Source: Patescibacteria group bacterium (GTDB taxonomy: Bacteria > Patescibacteriota > Patescibacteriia > 2-12-FULL-60-25). Taken from it: a stretch of 38,730 bases of DNA. How positions within the stretch are numbered: position 1 is the first letter of the stretch; each line of letters begins with the position of its first letter. The notes beneath the pieces were generated by a model. That model was not told where the DNA came from, made no database searches, and saw nothing but the letters and a program-made list of their open reading frames with translations. Shown here in pieces: positions 38,403 to 38,730 of the stretch. The stretch lies in assembly GCA_029004215.1 (NCBI GenBank), contig JAQULH010000010.1, positions 1-38,730 of the forward strand, in the 5' to 3' direction. The translations under genes were made by a program, and so were the position numbers.

Positions 38403-38451
38403 AAGAAATCCACTTGACAGCGTAGGCAGTTCAACGTATCATCGTAAGTAG
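38266..38451 (+). CDS. Helix-turn-helix protein overlapping the integrase tail (61 aa)
   Basis: ATG at 38266 (or 38191 for an 86-residue form) opens a frame different from the integrase. It contains a convincing helix-turn-helix: KVMEYRRKGIPFQKIAKMLK followed by SDKKTVWRWHKYG. About 137 bases are shared with integrase. As a tiny DNA-binding protein next to integrase and attR, it may be the excisionase or a Cro-like switch protein. The -35 of an outward promoter lies inside its 3' end. The motif is strong; the absence of a ribosome site lowers confidence. Confidence 0.55.
   Translation: MPNPLRWDKVAKVMEYRRKGIPFQKIAKMLKSDKKTVWRWHKYGCERNPLDSVGSSTYHRK
38414..38442 (+). promoter_or_regulatory. Sigma-70-type promoter pointing out of the prophage
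   Basis: TTGACA (38414-38419), 17-base spacer, TATCAT (38437-38442), the best consensus promoter seen in the window. Start expected near 38449. In the lysogen it points across attR into the host gene; in the circular phage it points to the terminator at 186-207. Confidence 0.7.
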
Positions 38452-38470
38452 GACATTACAACTACACACG

Positions 38471-38524
38471 TTCGCTCGCTTTCCAAAACTGCTCTTGTCA
38501 GGGCGGGTCCGGAAGGCGAGTGAA
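38471..38524 (+). ncRNA. Hairpin RNA downstream of the outward promoter
   Basis: TTCGCTCGCTTTCC (38471-38484) pairs with GGAAGGCGAGTGAA (38511-38524), 14 pairs with two G-U. The tip forms CTGCTC/GGGCGG (38489-38506) with two G-U. It begins about 22 bases after the predicted transcript start. The G-U pairs suit RNA rather than a DNA operator. It may be a 5' leader or part of a small RNA. Confidence 0.55.
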
Positions 38525-38562
38525 AAATGAGTGTCTTTCTGGAATTTACTGTTTGAATAGCC

Positions 38563-38730
38563 ATGAAAAAAGCTCAAAAAATCCCCGTGGTACGCCATAG
38601 AAGTTTAAGAAGTGCCATGGGAAGTAGGAGTATGAATGGATCGATCCAAAATCAAAAAGAATTAATTGAAACCGTAAGGTATATTGTTTCTGAAACGATA
38701 AAGATGGCTCAGAAGATAGTCGGTAAGAGT
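38563..38730 (+). CDS. ORF crossing attR into host DNA (partial)
   Basis: ATG at 38563 in phage DNA reads MKKAQKIPVVRHRSLRSAMG, crosses the attR core, and continues in frame with the host-side sequence, open at the right edge. The native host start is probably ATG 38632, two bases behind GGAG at 38627-38630, giving MNGSIQNQKELIETVRYIVS and onward. In the unintegrated phage the same start would give a 25-residue peptide ending at TAG on the left side of attP. The host gene is not recognisable from 33 codons. Confidence 0.5.
   Translation, partial: MKKAQKIPVVRHRSLRSAMGSRSMNGSIQNQKELIETVRYIVSETIKMAQKIVGKS
38601..38636 (+). other. attR, right attachment site
   Basis: Second copy of the secA tail: codons K-F-K-K-C-H-G-K then TAG at 38601-38627, preceded in frame by a TAG, so it is not part of a gene here. 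The shared core AAGTGCCA is at 38610-38617. Bases right of the core should be the original host end of secA. Confidence 0.85.

Overview
The window is an almost complete temperate prophage, about 38.5 kb, inserted in the 3' end of a bacterial secA gene. The first 146 bases are the last 47 codons of secA with its zinc-binding SEC-C tail. The final SecA peptide KFKKCHGK-stop is encoded again at 38601-38627 with only synonymous changes; these copies are attL and attR. The host cannot be named from sequence. Most phage genes lack a Shine-Dalgarno sequence and start behind AT-rich leaders, though a few have good GGAGG-type sites. The virion genes (terminase, portal, scaffold, N4-gp56-type capsid protein, short-tail nozzle-like protein, large internal proteins, no tape measure or tail tube) indicate a podovirus-like phage.

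Layout, left to right. 1-207: secA end, attL and a terminator. 320-5500: early region, with small proteins, a RecT annealing protein, a RecB-type nuclease fused to an FtsK motor, a lambda-O-like replication initiator with four origin iterons inside its gene, and a broken 3D-domain (RlpA-like) gene. 5507-6770: an RNA-rich segment with a long hairpin, a tRNA with anticodon CAU, a four-way-junction RNA, a related second element and a further cluster of hairpins, interrupted by two small genes. 6791-9392: small zinc-finger and accessory genes, a RusA-like resolvase and a probable small terminase. 9343-17656: large terminase, portal, scaffold, capsid and head-tail genes; the scaffold-capsid block has its own structured leader and terminator. 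17663-27063: a 1308-residue fibre with four repeated double modules, holin-like proteins, an amidase endolysin, a nozzle-like protein and a glycine-rich adhesin. 27104-35063: three giant proteins probably carried in the virion, with CHAP, J-domain, ADP-ribosyltransferase-like and nuclease-like domains. 35060-36889, minus strand: four membrane proteins, probably expressed in the lysogen. 37003-38451: promoter and operator region, tyrosine integrase and an overlapping helix-turn-helix ORF. 38414-38730: an outward promoter, a structured RNA, attR and the start of a host-side ORF.

How the parts fit: the nuclease-motor fusion can resect DNA ends for RecT; the O-like protein binds iterons in its own gene to start replication; RusA resolves branches; terminase packages into the capsid; CHAP and amidase breach the wall on entry and exit. 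Two features stand out. One is the FtsK-nuclease fusion beside RecT. The other is the number of intergenic regions that fold into long closed multi-branch structures, two of which bury the ribosome-binding site of the next gene. No typical CI-like repressor was recognised. All folds and domain calls were made by eye, without programs or database searches.
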